Shown: positions 29,507 to 38,228 of the stretch, in pieces
Layout: each line of letters begins with the position of its first letter
How positions within the stretch are numbered: the first letter of the stretch is position 1
Origin: JAHRAW01 sp028066695
GTDB lineage: Bacteria > Pseudomonadota > Gammaproteobacteria > Arenicellales > Poriferihabitantaceae
Direction of reading: 5' to 3'
Assembly (NCBI GenBank): GCA_963457535.1
Contig: OY734803.1
Location: forward strand, 682,001-746,000
Length of the DNA: 64,000 nucleotides
The notes under the pieces: model-generated
The model's database searches: none
Seen by the model: the letters and a program-made list of their open reading frames with translations, nothing else
Told to the model about the DNA's origin: nothing
Program-made: the position numbers and the translations under genes

Positions 29507-29683
29507 TTAAATGTCCGCCGGAAACTTGGTCGGGCGGTCCATGCCGACCGAATAGCGCGCGCCGCCGGAGTCGGCCGAGGCGCCGGAAACCGCGGCCGCT
29601 CCGACATGAAGCAGCGCCTGCAGCAACATCGCGCCGCCGAGCGCGGCGATCGCGAAAAACAGCATGCGTCGTGATTTTTTCAC
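29507..29683 (-). CDS. 58-residue single-pass membrane peptide, GTG start
   Basis: A small frame missed by ATG-only calling. GTG at 29683 follows AGGAG by 7 bases. The product begins KKSRRM, has one hydrophobic helix (about 7-35) and a short outside tail ending RPTKFPADI. The TAA stop is separated by one base from the ATG of the channel gene, so it is embedded in the operon between the PEGA-SUMF1 gene and the channel. It could be an accessory subunit of the stator, as small peptides are for other transport complexes. No family recognised. Confidence 0.6.
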   Translation of the reverse strand: MKKSRRMLFFAIAALGGAMLLQALLHVGAAAVSGASADSGGARYSVGMDRPTKFPADI

Positions 29684-29713
29684 CGGCGTTCTCCTGTGAA
29701 TTTAAATGCGTGA

Positions 29714-31723
29714 CTATTCCGCCCCGCCATAGACATAGCGCGCGACGCGAAACCCGACATCATCGCGCGCGCGCGACACGCCCTGGCGGTAACTCGCGCG
29801 CAACTCCACCAGCGAGGCCGAGCGAAAACTCGCCCCTTTTACCACGCGCTCGGCGCCGCGCACCGGCCCGAACGGATCAACTTGCGTCTCGGGCGCGGGC
29901 GGGCGCAAATCGTGCGCGCCATGCACCCACTCGCTGACATTGCCGGCGACATCATACAACCCGGCCGGGTCGGGCGCAAACGACCCGGCCGGCGCGACCC
30001 CGGCGTAGCCGTCATCGTATCGCGGAATGTATTTCGGCACCGCGCCTTTCGCGCTTTCGTCGGCGAAATTGCCGCTGCCTTTCGGGATGGTCTCGGTATT
30101 GCCCCAGACAAAACGCCCGGTGCGAATGCGCCCGGCGACGCGCGCCAGCCATTCCCACTCAGCCTCCGACAGCAGGCGGTAGCCGTCGGCGCGCGGGTTG
30201 AAACCGGCGATCCGGCCGTCGCGCAACTCGTATGCCGGCCGCAGTTTGTCGCGCGCGCTCATCCAATTTGCAAAGCCGACCGCGTCTAACCACGACACAT
30301 TGCGCGCCGGAAGATTGTTTCCGGCGTTCGGAATTTTTTTGTATTGCGAAAACTGCTCTTCGGTCACCTCATGTATGCCGACATAAAACGGCTTGGTCAG
30401 TTCCACCGCGCGGCGAAACTCGTTCGCGCGGCGCTGCTTGTCGCTCTCCGGCGCGCCCATGGTAAAACGCGCGCGCGAACGCGGGTCAAAGAGTTTCATT
30501 TTTACGCCACCGGGCGCATCCAGCAACTCCGGCAACTCGGCCATGCGCGCATCCAGTTCGCTGACCAACTTAGCGCTCAGCGCTTTCGGCAACGCCGGGT
30601 CTGGCGTTACGGGTAATTCGTGATCACGGTGGCCGGCACTTTTCAATATGATGGTCTGCTCTACCGCCTGCAGGCGCAGCGTTGCCGGCGTATCGCCGAA
30701 CGATTTTCCGCCGACAAAAATCTCGGCGCGCGGCGCGCTGCGAATTTCCACTTCGCCGAACGCTTTTTTCAAATCAAAGAAAATGTTTTGCGTGGCATCC
30801 GGCGACGGCGACACCTCGCGCGACTGCGCGACATAGCCGGGGCTTTCATAGCGCAGCAAGTGCGCGCGCCCGGACGGCAGCGACAGCACATTCCCTTGCG
30901 CGCGTGCGCCGTTGACCAGCAGCGCGCCGCCGGGCGGGGACGCAACAACGCGCACTTCGCCGCTCTGCGGTTTCATGCGGTAACTGCGGCGCACTTCAGG
31001 CGACTTGTTGGTGATGGTGATTTCCTCGTCAATGTCTTCGTGCCCGTCAAGAAAGAGTTGCAGGCGGTGCGCGCCGCCCGGCGCTTGTATTTGCAGCGGC
31101 GTAACGCCGCGCTCGCCGCCATTAAGCGAGACGCGCGCGCCGGCCGGTTCGGACTCCACATTAATGACGCCGCCGACCGGCGCGAGCGCAATCTCGCGCT
31201 CAATCACATCGCCGCGCCGCGCTTCCAGTTCCAGCGTTTGCGGGAGGTGGAATTCGTGGTCGGCTTCAATGCGCGCCGTTCCGGCCGGCAGCGACTGTTC
31301 AAAGCGCGCGCCGCGAAATGCGTGTTCGCCGTTGACGCGCCAGTCGGTTTCCGCGAGCGGCGGATTCGTCGTGATCACCACGCGCGCCGGCGCCGGCTGC
31401 AGCGTGACCACCGGCGCGTCTCCGGCCTCAAGCGCGACCGCGCGCGCGACAAAACCGGGCGCGGCCGCGCGCAACTCGGCGCGCGCGCCGAACCAATACG
31501 CGCGCCCGCCGAGCGCGACGCCGGCGCCGCCGAGCGACACCGTGGCGCGCTGCGCGGCCTCGGGCGGCTCTATCGTGTAGGGCGCGCTGTGAAAAAACAC
31601 CGCGAACAACACCGCGCAGACCAGCACGACCGCGCCGCCGCCGGCGCCGAACAAAATGCGCGCGCGAAATTCCCGGCGCGCCTTGCCGAGTTTTTGTTCA
31701 AGTTCGTTTTTTTGTTCGGGCAT
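29714..31723 (-). CDS. membrane-anchored PEGA repeat protein with SUMF1 domain
   Basis: A 669-residue protein: cytoplasmic start, one membrane helix (about 24-44), several PEGA-like beta repeats (about 110-180, 184-240, 254-305, 322-375) and a C-terminal formylglycine-generating-enzyme-type (SUMF1) domain from about 405, with YRLLSEAEWEWLAR, GLYDVAGNVSEWV and DDVGFRVAR. The catalytic cysteines of true FGE are absent (the only Cys is Cys36 in the helix), so it is probably a binding or structural SUMF1 domain that does not activate sulfatases. PEGA repeats usually contact surface layers or glycans. It lies 2 bases after the TPR-like gene. Confidence 0.85.
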   Translation of the reverse strand: MPEQKNELEQKLGKARREFRARILFGAGGGAVVLVCAVLFAVFFHSAPYTIEPPEAAQRATVSLGGAGVALGGRAYWFGARAELRAAAPGFVARAVALEAGDAPVVTLQPAPARVVITTNPPLAETDWRVNGEHAFRGARFEQSLPAGTARIEADHEFHLPQTLELEARRGDVIEREIALAPVGGVINVESEPAGARVSLNGGERGVTPLQIQAPGGAHRLQLFLDGHEDIDEEITITNKSPEVRRSYRMKPQSGEVRVVASPPGGALLVNGARAQGNVLSLPSGRAHLLRYESPGYVAQSREVSPSPDATQNIFFDLKKAFGEVEIRSAPRAEIFVGGKSFGDTPATLRLQAVEQTIILKSAGHRDHELPVTPDPALPKALSAKLVSELDARMAELPELLDAPGGVKMKLFDPRSRARFTMGAPESDKQRRANEFRRAVELTKPFYVGIHEVTEEQFSQYKKIPNAGNNLPARNVSWLDAVGFANWMSARDKLRPAYELRDGRIAGFNPRADGYRLLSEAEWEWLARVAGRIRTGRFVWGNTETIPKGSGNFADESAKGAVPKYIPRYDDGYAGVAPAGSFAPDPAGLYDVAGNVSEWVHGAHDLRPPAPETQVDPFGPVRGAERVVKGASFRSASLVELRASYRQGVSRARDDVGFRVARYVYGGAE

Positions 31724-31725
31724 GT

Positions 31726-33282
31726 TCAGATTTTTTCATCGCAGATGACGGTCACTTCGGCCGAGGACGCGCCCGGCGCGATTTCCAGCGTGACCAGTTT
31801 GGACTTGTAGCCCTCGCGCGAGCCTTCAAACACGCGCGCGCCCGGGCGCAGCCGAATTTCGCGCCGCTCGGTTTTGCCGACCCGCCCGATGCCGCGCACG
31901 ATGATCTGCGTCTTGTTGTCCGACACCACCGTCACCGGAACCTCGGTCTGATACAGCCCGGCCACGCGCGTTAACTCGGCGTGCTGCGCGCGCAACTTGG
32001 CGCTCACCTCGGTCAGCGGCGCAATTTCGCGCGCATACGCGGCGACCGCGTCTGCCGCGGCGAGGTCCTCCAGGCGTCGCGGCTGCTCGAGGTGTTCGCG
32101 GATTTTCTGCGAAGCGGCGGTGACCGCGTCCGCCGCCTGGCGGTTTTTCAGCGCGGTTTGATTGTTCGGCTGCAATTGCAGCGCGCGCGCAAAATGCTTG
32201 GCCGCGGCCGCCCAGTCGTCGCGCCGCTTCGCCGCCTCGCCGGAGGCAAGCGCGTTTTCAAACTCGCGCTGCGCGAGCGCGGCGCGCAGGGTTTTTTCCA
32301 GCGGCGGGATTTCCGCGCCGTTCGGGGAAATGCGCTTCGCCAAATCAATTTGCGATTTTGCGGCGCGCAGGTCGCCGGCGTCCAGCGCGCGGCGCGCGGC
32401 GCGCAACGCGCCGGCATAGCGGTCCTGCGCGGACTCGGCCTGCAGCGTTTTCAGCCGGGCGGCCTGCTCGGCGCGCGCCGGATCCAATTCCAGAATTTTT
32501 TCCAGCGCCGGAATTTCCTTTTCCGGCCGGTTTTCGGCGCGCGCCGCATCGGCCTGCCGCAGCAATTCCAGCACCTGCGGCAGAGCGGCCGCGCGCGGCT
32601 GCAGCGCACGCATCTCGGCGTCGTCGGCTTTGAATTCCAGCGCGCGCCGCACCGCCTGCCGCGCCTCTTCGGCGCGGTCGTTTTCAAACGCCGCGGTCGC
32701 CGCGGCTTTCAGTTCGGCGAGTCGCCGCGCATACGCGGCTTCGGCGGCCGCGGCCGCCGCGCGCGCGCGCCGCAAACTCTCCAGCGCCGGCGCGTATTCG
32801 CTCGCGGTAAATTGTTTCAGCGCGCGCGTTTTGAATCCGGCCAACTCGGCGTGCATTTCCGCCGCCCATTGCTGCAGCCGCAACGCGGCGACTTTCGGCT
32901 CCACTTCGCTTTCGTATTGCTCCAGCGCGCGCATGAACTCCTCGCGAAGTTTTTGCGCGGCCGGGTCGGTTTCGGGCGCGGCGGTTTCAGGCGGCGTTTC
33001 GGGGGTCGCGCGCTGTCCGAGGAAAGGCAGGTCAATAAAGACCAGCGCAGCGACCGCAAGCGCGACCGCGGGCGCCGCGAACACGGCGATTTTTAAAATC
33101 TTGCGCTCTTTTTCGCGGGCGGCTTTTCTTGCCTGCTCAATGCCCGCGCCGGATTGCTGGGCGCGTGAACGCTTTTCTTCTTTCGCTGCTTGATCTTTCC
33201 AAGAATCAGCCTGCGCCTGTTTGGCTTTTCCCTCACGCATGCTGCCTTTGTGATCTTTAAGCGCTTTTCGGAAAAACCTCAT
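31726..33282 (-). CDS. membrane protein with long Ala-rich helical (TPR-like) region
   Basis: A 518-residue protein. A basic N-terminus (1-62) precedes one membrane helix (about 63-84). The remainder is dominated by Ala/Glu/Arg-rich helices resembling degenerate TPR repeats (about 110-420), followed by a short beta-rich, PEGA-like end with VTVVSDNKTQIIVRGIG. Predicted to project into the periplasm as a scaffold. It overlaps the preceding gene by four bases (ATGA) and the PEGA-SUMF1 gene follows after 2 bases, so the three are surely co-translated. No close family is recognised. Confidence 0.75.
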   Translation of the reverse strand: MRFFRKALKDHKGSMREGKAKQAQADSWKDQAAKEEKRSRAQQSGAGIEQARKAAREKERKILKIAVFAAPAVALAVAALVFIDLPFLGQRATPETPPETAAPETDPAAQKLREEFMRALEQYESEVEPKVAALRLQQWAAEMHAELAGFKTRALKQFTASEYAPALESLRRARAAAAAAEAAYARRLAELKAAATAAFENDRAEEARQAVRRALEFKADDAEMRALQPRAAALPQVLELLRQADAARAENRPEKEIPALEKILELDPARAEQAARLKTLQAESAQDRYAGALRAARRALDAGDLRAAKSQIDLAKRISPNGAEIPPLEKTLRAALAQREFENALASGEAAKRRDDWAAAAKHFARALQLQPNNQTALKNRQAADAVTAASQKIREHLEQPRRLEDLAAADAVAAYAREIAPLTEVSAKLRAQHAELTRVAGLYQTEVPVTVVSDNKTQIIVRGIGRVGKTERREIRLRPGARVFEGSREGYKSKLVTLEIAPGASSAEVTVICDEKI

Positions 33283-33671
33283 GGCATCTTCCGAAATTTT
33301 TTCGCCCTTGTATTTTTTGGCATCCGCGGCCGCCGACTGAAAAACGCCTTGCCGACTTTGCCTTTTCGTATTTTTTCAGTGCCGTTCAACAGCAGCAACA
33401 TGCCGATGGACAAAATTGCAAATCCGAAGACAACCCCCGAGTCGCCGGCGAGCACCGTCGGCAGATTTTCAAAAAAATTGGCCGCCCCGCCGGCACCCAC
33501 TGTGCCATCGAACAACGTTCGCTGCGACTCCTGCGCTCCAAACGTAGGCACGACACCAATCGGTTTCGGCTTGGGAAACTCCGCAAGCGCAACAGAAAGC
33601 GACGTCTGCGCAAACCACAACGCCAGGCCGGCAAGAAATTTCGCGCCGGGAATTCCGGACAAGCCCGCCAT
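33279..33671 (-). CDS. small membrane protein of the vWA operon
   Basis: A 130-residue protein starting at 33671, where its ATG shares a base with the stop of the lipoprotein gene. A hydrophobic segment at about 10-30 (LAGLALWFAQTSLSVALA) looks like a signal peptide, a second at about 79-95 (GVVFGFAILSIGMLLLL) like a membrane anchor, followed by a strongly basic tail (RRPRMPKNTRAKKFRK) that should stay in the cytoplasm. It overlaps the next gene by four bases. No family recognised. Confidence 0.65.
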   Translation of the reverse strand: MAGLSGIPGAKFLAGLALWFAQTSLSVALAEFPKPKPIGVVPTFGAQESQRTLFDGTVGAGGAANFFENLPTVLAGDSGVVFGFAILSIGMLLLLNGTEKIRKGKVGKAFFSRRPRMPKNTRAKKFRKMP

Positions 33672-34951
33672 CACAACTCCGTCTCCGGCGTGGCCTCCAA
33701 CTCGTAGATCTTTTTCAAAAAGGCGATCCACTGCTCGTGCTGTTCGGCGGCGCTGCCGGTGAGTTCGGCGGTTTCTTTTTCATACGCGACCACCTGCGGC
33801 TGGACTTCAATGTCAATGGAGCGGCCCAACTCGGCGAGCGCGGCGCGGTGCGCCTGCATTTCGGAGCGGGTTTGGAAACTCTGCGCGAGCACGACCGCGC
33901 CGGCGACCGTGCCGATGGTGGTGGCGACTTCGGTGGCGGCGCTGTTGTCGGAATCGGCGCCGGCGACCACGCTCGCCGCGACCAGCAGGCCGCCGAGAAT
34001 GCCCTGGCCGGTCGCTTTCAGTTTCGCCTTGCGCGCGGCTTTGACCTCAATCAGACTCTGCTCCTGCCACACCAGGTAACTCTCCTGCAACTTGTCGTCA
34101 AACGACGCGTAATGCGACTGCATGTTGTCAATAAAGAGTTGGTCGCGCACGCGCAGCGGGGCGATGCGCTGCAGCATCGGGTCGTCGTCGGCCGGCGCGG
34201 CGACCAGCGTGGTGCGCCCGTTTTCGGTTTTCAGGTAGCGCGCAAAAGTTTCCGCGGACAAACTCCCGCCGAAGCGGATTGCGGCGATGCGCTGCAGTTT
34301 CGCCAATTCCTCGGCGTCGCGTTTTTTCAGCCGCTTGACGATGTATTCGGCGGCTTCTTCAAACACCGGGTCGTAAGCGTCCCGGTTCTTGTTGCGCGGG
34401 TCGCGGTGGAAGGCTTCCTTGGCGCGGTGCGAAAATTTTTTGCCGAGCCATTTCCTGCCGGAGATGTCGGTGGCGGCGATTTCAATGCGCACATCCTCGC
34501 CGTTGGATTCCAGAATTTTTCCATTGACATAGAGTTCGCCGGTGGCCTGCGCGCTCGGCGCGACGCGCACCGAGCCGAACGCGCCGGTTTTGTCCAGCGC
34601 GGCTTTCATCTTCAAGGCGAAGCGGGTCGCTTCGGCGCGGCGCAGTTCCGGGTAGATGCCGCGTTTTTCCCATTCGTCCGAATCTTCCGGCAGGCCCGGA
34701 TCAAACACCGGAACGAGCACATCAATTCTTGGCAGTCCATGACCGCCGCCGCCGGATTTTGCCGCGGCGGAGTTGTTCGCGCCGGCGGTGGAAAGTCCGG
34801 GGCCGACGCCGGGCGCGCCGCCGGTGGCGCATGCGCCGAGCGCGAGCGCGGCCGGGATGAGCAGCGCGGCAAAAAAGCGGCCGAAAACTCCGCGCCGGGC
34901 GGCGGGGGGAAATTGGGGGATTTGCAGGCGGGGGGTCATGACATCTTTCAT
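33671..34951 (-). CDS. large lipoprotein of the vWA operon
   Basis: A 426-residue protein with a lipoprotein signal whose lipobox is LGAC (Cys41), so it is probably anchored in a membrane facing the periplasm. Residues 80-220 contain mixed alpha/beta sequence with a DVLVPVFDPGLP start, reminiscent of periplasmic assembly lipoproteins, and 310-360 a Gly/Ala-rich stretch (GQGILGGLLVAASVVAG) that could insert in a membrane. The gene begins 6 bases after the secreted protein gene. No family assigned with certainty. Confidence 0.7.
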   Translation of the reverse strand: MKDVMTPRLQIPQFPPAARRGVFGRFFAALLIPAALALGACATGGAPGVGPGLSTAGANNSAAAKSGGGGHGLPRIDVLVPVFDPGLPEDSDEWEKRGIYPELRRAEATRFALKMKAALDKTGAFGSVRVAPSAQATGELYVNGKILESNGEDVRIEIAATDISGRKWLGKKFSHRAKEAFHRDPRNKNRDAYDPVFEEAAEYIVKRLKKRDAEELAKLQRIAAIRFGGSLSAETFARYLKTENGRTTLVAAPADDDPMLQRIAPLRVRDQLFIDNMQSHYASFDDKLQESYLVWQEQSLIEVKAARKAKLKATGQGILGGLLVAASVVAGADSDNSAATEVATTIGTVAGAVVLAQSFQTRSEMQAHRAALAELGRSIDIEVQPQVVAYEKETAELTGSAAEQHEQWIAFLKKIYELEATPETEL

Positions 34952-34957
34952 AGCATT

Positions 34958-35734
34958 TTATGAGTCTTCCGGCGCGGGCTGCGTCGGCAGGCCTTTGTAA
35001 CGCCGGTAATCATTCCACAATTGCGCGCGCACTTTCGGGTCGGTTTCCCGCTCCGCGGCCTCGCGAAATTGCTTGGCGATAATATCATCATTCGCCGCTT
35101 CGGACGCGGGAATGTCGGGCGGGAGTTCGTCGGTGCGGCCGCCCGGTTGCCCGGTTTGGCTGGACGAATCGGATGCGCGCGCGGCGGCGGTCTCACCGGA
35201 TTGCGCGATCTCCGTGAACTTTCCGGTTTGACGGTCAAACTGGTAGCCGCGCTCTTTTGCCACGCTCATCAGCACTTCCTTTTCCGCCGGCGTTCGTTTG
35301 TCTTTTGTCATCTTTTCATTCCACTCGGTGAAGTCGCCTGCATTTTTGCATTTTGCTTCTATTTCTTTGCGCAGGTCCGCGAGTTTTTCCGTCTGCGAGA
35401 CATTCCCCTCCGCCAAATCGCCCTGCACATCGCCGGCCTCCTGCGAGTTAACCGGAACGCCGCCGGCGTTTTCACCGGAGTTTTCACCTGCGCTCGGTTC
35501 GCACGGGTCGGTTTGGAGCGCATCCAACAACGCCTGGTCAAGCAACGCAATTTTTTCTTCGCGCGTCAATGACGGGTCGTCCACATTCGGCATCGCCACT
35601 TGCGGACAATCCGTCTCCGCGTTTTGCGCCTGAGAAATCGCCGGCAAAACCAGCGCGCCCGCGAACAGCGCGGCGCGCGCCGCGGCGAGCATTTGGGGGG
35701 GCGGCAACATGTTAATGAACATACCGCGCATCAT
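34958..35734 (-). CDS. secreted acidic protein of the vWA operon
   Basis: A 258-residue protein with an N-terminal signal peptide (hydrophobic core AALFAGALVLPAISQA). The mature part is acidic, has cysteines in TDCPQ, TDPCEP and AKCKNAG, and a low-complexity middle (SGENSGENAGG); no known domain is visible. Several ATGs are possible (35734, 35731, 35722, 35710). It begins 9 bases after tyrS on the same strand and opens the run of envelope genes. Confidence 0.65.
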   Translation of the reverse strand: MMRGMFINMLPPPQMLAAARAALFAGALVLPAISQAQNAETDCPQVAMPNVDDPSLTREEKIALLDQALLDALQTDPCEPSAGENSGENAGGVPVNSQEAGDVQGDLAEGNVSQTEKLADLRKEIEAKCKNAGDFTEWNEKMTKDKRTPAEKEVLMSVAKERGYQFDRQTGKFTEIAQSGETAAARASDSSSQTGQPGGRTDELPPDIPASEAANDDIIAKQFREAAERETDPKVRAQLWNDYRRYKGLPTQPAPEDS

Positions 35735-35743
35735 ACCAGCGCA

Positions 35744-36949
35744 TCACACGCAGCGCACCCGCGCGAAGCGGCGCTTGCCGACCTGGCAGACATGCTCGGC
35801 GCCGGCCGCCAGCGCCAAGTCGCGCGAGGAAATTCTTTCGCCGTCCACGCGCACCGCGCCCTGCGCAATCAGCCGCAGCGCCTCCGAAGTGGACTGCACC
35901 AAGCCGGCGAGTTTCAGGACATTGGCGATGGGCATGCCGTCCGCGACCGGCACTTCCACCCGCGGCATGTCCTCCGGCGTTTTTCCGCGGCTGAATTGTT
36001 CAATGAAACCGCGCTGCGCGCGCTCGGCCTCGGTTTCGGAATGAAAACGCGCGGTGATTTCAAAGGCGAGGCTGAGTTTGGCGTCGCGCGGGTTGCCGCC
36101 GCTTTCGGTTTGTTTTTTCAGTTTGGCGATTTCCGCGCCGCCGCGAAAACTCAGCAACTCAAAATACCGCCACATCAATTCGTCCGAGACCGACATGACC
36201 TTGCCGAACATTTCGCCCGGCGCGTCGGCGATGCCGATGTGGTTGCCGAGCGACTTGGACATTTTGCGATCGCCGTCCAAACCTTCCAGCAGCGGCATGG
36301 TCAGCACCACCTGCTGCGGCTGGCCGTATTGTTTTTGCAGTTCGCGCCCGACCAGCAGGTTGAACTTCTGGTCGGTGCCGCCGAGTTCCACATCGGCGCG
36401 CAGCGCGACCGAGTCGTAGCCCTGCGCCAGCGGGTAGAGAAATTCGTGAATGGCGATCGGCTCTTCGGCGGCGAAGCGTTTTTTAAAATCGTCGCGCTCC
36501 AGCATGCGCGCCACGGTGTGCCGCGCGGCCAGGCCGACCAGTCCGGCCGCGCCCATCTCGTCCATCCAGCGCGAATTAAAATCCACTGCGGTTTTTTCCG
36601 CGTCCAGAATTTTGAAAATCTGCTCGCGGTAGGTCGCGGCGTTGGACTTCACTTCCTCCGGCGTCATCGGTTTGCGCGTGATGTTTTTGCCGGACGGGTC
36701 GCCGATGAGGCCGGTGAAATCGCCGATCAAAAAAATCACCTCGTGCCCCTGCTCCTGAAACTGGCGCATTTTGTTGATCAGCACGGTGTGCCCGAGGTGG
36801 AGGTCGGGCGCGGTCGGGTCAAAGCCGGTTTTGACGCGCAGTTTTTTGCCGGCGTTGACGCGCTCCTCCAATTCGCGCCGCAGCAGGATTTCCTCGGCGC
36901 CGCGGCACAACTCGTCCAAGTCCCGCGGGTTTTTTTCGCGCTGGCTCAT
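35744..36949 (-). CDS. tyrS: tyrosyl-tRNA synthetase
   Basis: A 401-residue class I synthetase that charges tRNA-Tyr. The HIGH-type motif HLGH is at 51-54 and KMSKS at 229-233; the C-terminal S4-like RNA-binding domain (SEALRLIAQGAVRVDGERI) is complete. The shorter KMSKS spacing and sequence fit the TyrZ-like branch. Start at 36949 is chosen because upstream in-frame codons would run through the promoter and into anmK on the other strand. It is divergent from anmK, and only 9 bases separate it from the first vWA-operon gene, so that operon may depend on the tyrS promoter. Confidence 0.95.
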   Translation of the reverse strand: MSQREKNPRDLDELCRGAEEILLRRELEERVNAGKKLRVKTGFDPTAPDLHLGHTVLINKMRQFQEQGHEVIFLIGDFTGLIGDPSGKNITRKPMTPEEVKSNAATYREQIFKILDAEKTAVDFNSRWMDEMGAAGLVGLAARHTVARMLERDDFKKRFAAEEPIAIHEFLYPLAQGYDSVALRADVELGGTDQKFNLLVGRELQKQYGQPQQVVLTMPLLEGLDGDRKMSKSLGNHIGIADAPGEMFGKVMSVSDELMWRYFELLSFRGGAEIAKLKKQTESGGNPRDAKLSLAFEITARFHSETEAERAQRGFIEQFSRGKTPEDMPRVEVPVADGMPIANVLKLAGLVQSTSEALRLIAQGAVRVDGERISSRDLALAAGAEHVCQVGKRRFARVRCV

Positions 36950-36957
36950 TGCGCCCG

Positions 36958-36996
36958 GCATTTTACCCGCCGGCGCGGGCGGGTGGCGTAAAATGC
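36958..36996. promoter_or_regulatory. symmetric divergent promoter region of tyrS and anmK
   Basis: GCATTTTAC (36958-36966) and GTAAAATGC (36988-36996) form a perfect 9-bp inverted repeat around a GC-rich centre. Each arm contains TAAAAT, a -10-like hexamer reading outward (minus for tyrS, plus for anmK). Good -35 boxes are not seen. It could be a bidirectional promoter or an operator. Confidence 0.45.
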
Positions 36997-37038
36997 GCGC
37001 GTGATGCGCATATTTAATGAAGCGGCGCGCCGGGGCAT

Positions 37039-38190
37039 ATGGCGGTGAAAAAAACCGAACTCGCAATCGGGCTGATGTCGGGCACCAGCGCGGACGGCAT
37101 AGACGGCGTGCTGCTCGCGGCGCGCGCGCCGGACGAAGTTTCCGCGGAGGTTTTCGCGGAAGTTTCCATTGAGGCGACCGCGCATACCGAATTCCCGTCG
37201 GAAACCCGCGCGGCCATAGAAGCCCTCTGTGCGCGGCCGAATGCCGATTTGGATCAACTCGGGCGGCTGGACACCGAACTCGGCATTTTGTTTGCGCAGG
37301 CTGCAAACGACCTGCGAAAAAAGGCCCGCGAAAACATCTCGGTCATCGGCTGCCACGGACAGACCATTCGCCACCGCCCGGCGCCGCCGGAAAAATTTCC
37401 GTTCACCATGCAACTCGGCAACGGCGCGGTCATCGCGCGGCGCGCCGAACTGCCGGTGGTCTGCGATTTTCGCCGCGCCGACATCGCCGCCGGCGGACAG
37501 GGCGCGCCGCTCGCCGCGGCGTTTCACCGCGCGGTTTTCAGCGGAGATGCGCCGCGCGCGATTTTAAATCTTGGCGGGATTGCAAATGTCACCTGCCTGC
37601 CGGCGATTTCCGACGCATCCGAAAAAGTGCGCGGCTTTGACACCGGGCCGGCCAACACTTTGATTGACCACTGGTGCCAAATGCATTTCGGCGCGCCTTA
37701 CGACCGCGACGGAAAAAACGCCGCGAAAGGAAAAGTGCATGCCGAATTGCTCAGGAAAATGCTCGCCGATCCGTATTTTTCGCGGCCGCCGCCGAAAAGC
37801 ACCGGACGCGAGTATTTCAACGCCGAATGGCTGGGCAAGTTCGGTGAAGTTGCGCCGCCCGAAGACATGCTGGCGACGCTAACCGCGCTCACCGCCGAAA
37901 GCGCCGCCGCCGAAATTCGCCGCCTGCAGCCGCGGCCGAGCGCGCTGTATGTCTGCGGCGGCGGCGCGCGCAACAACACGCTGATGGCGATGCTCGCCGA
38001 GCGTTTTGACGGCGCGGTGCGCACCACCGCCGAACTCGGCATTGCGCCGCAATGGGTGGAGGCGGCGGCGTTTGCATGGATGGCGCTGCGCACGCTGCAT
38101 CGCCGCGCGTCCACGCTGCCGAGCGTTACCGGCGCGGAGGCGGCGAGCGTAGCCGGCGTCGTGCATTACCCGCACCCCGCGCCCGGCTGA
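37039..38190 (+). CDS. anmK: anhydro-N-acetylmuramic acid kinase
   Basis: A 383-residue sugar kinase of the AnmK family: GLMSGTSADGIDGVL at the start, CHGQTIRH, RRADIAAGGQGAPLAAAFH, LNLGGIANVT, FDTGPAN and the later YVCGGGARNNTLM. It phosphorylates and opens anhydroMurNAc to MurNAc-6-phosphate in peptidoglycan recycling. Complete and of normal length. It is divergent from tyrS, a pairing common in gammaproteobacteria. Confidence 0.95.
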   Translation: MAVKKTELAIGLMSGTSADGIDGVLLAARAPDEVSAEVFAEVSIEATAHTEFPSETRAAIEALCARPNADLDQLGRLDTELGILFAQAANDLRKKARENISVIGCHGQTIRHRPAPPEKFPFTMQLGNGAVIARRAELPVVCDFRRADIAAGGQGAPLAAAFHRAVFSGDAPRAILNLGGIANVTCLPAISDASEKVRGFDTGPANTLIDHWCQMHFGAPYDRDGKNAAKGKVHAELLRKMLADPYFSRPPPKSTGREYFNAEWLGKFGEVAPPEDMLATLTALTAESAAAEIRRLQPRPSALYVCGGGARNNTLMAMLAERFDGAVRTTAELGIAPQWVEAAAFAWMALRTLHRRASTLPSVTGAEAASVAGVVHYPHPAPG

Positions 38191-38228
38191 TTGTGATTAA
38201 ATGCGCGCAGTTGCATTGCATTAAAAAC

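Noticed and set aside
29714..31723. True formylglycine-generating enzyme for the choline sulfatase
   Set aside because: The SUMF1 domain lacks the catalytic cysteines and the protein is membrane-anchored facing outward, while the sulfatase has no signal peptide.
31981..33096. Plus-strand frame of 371 residues opposite the TPR-like gene
   Set aside because: Arg/Phe-rich translation with no motifs; typical shadow of a GC-rich gene.
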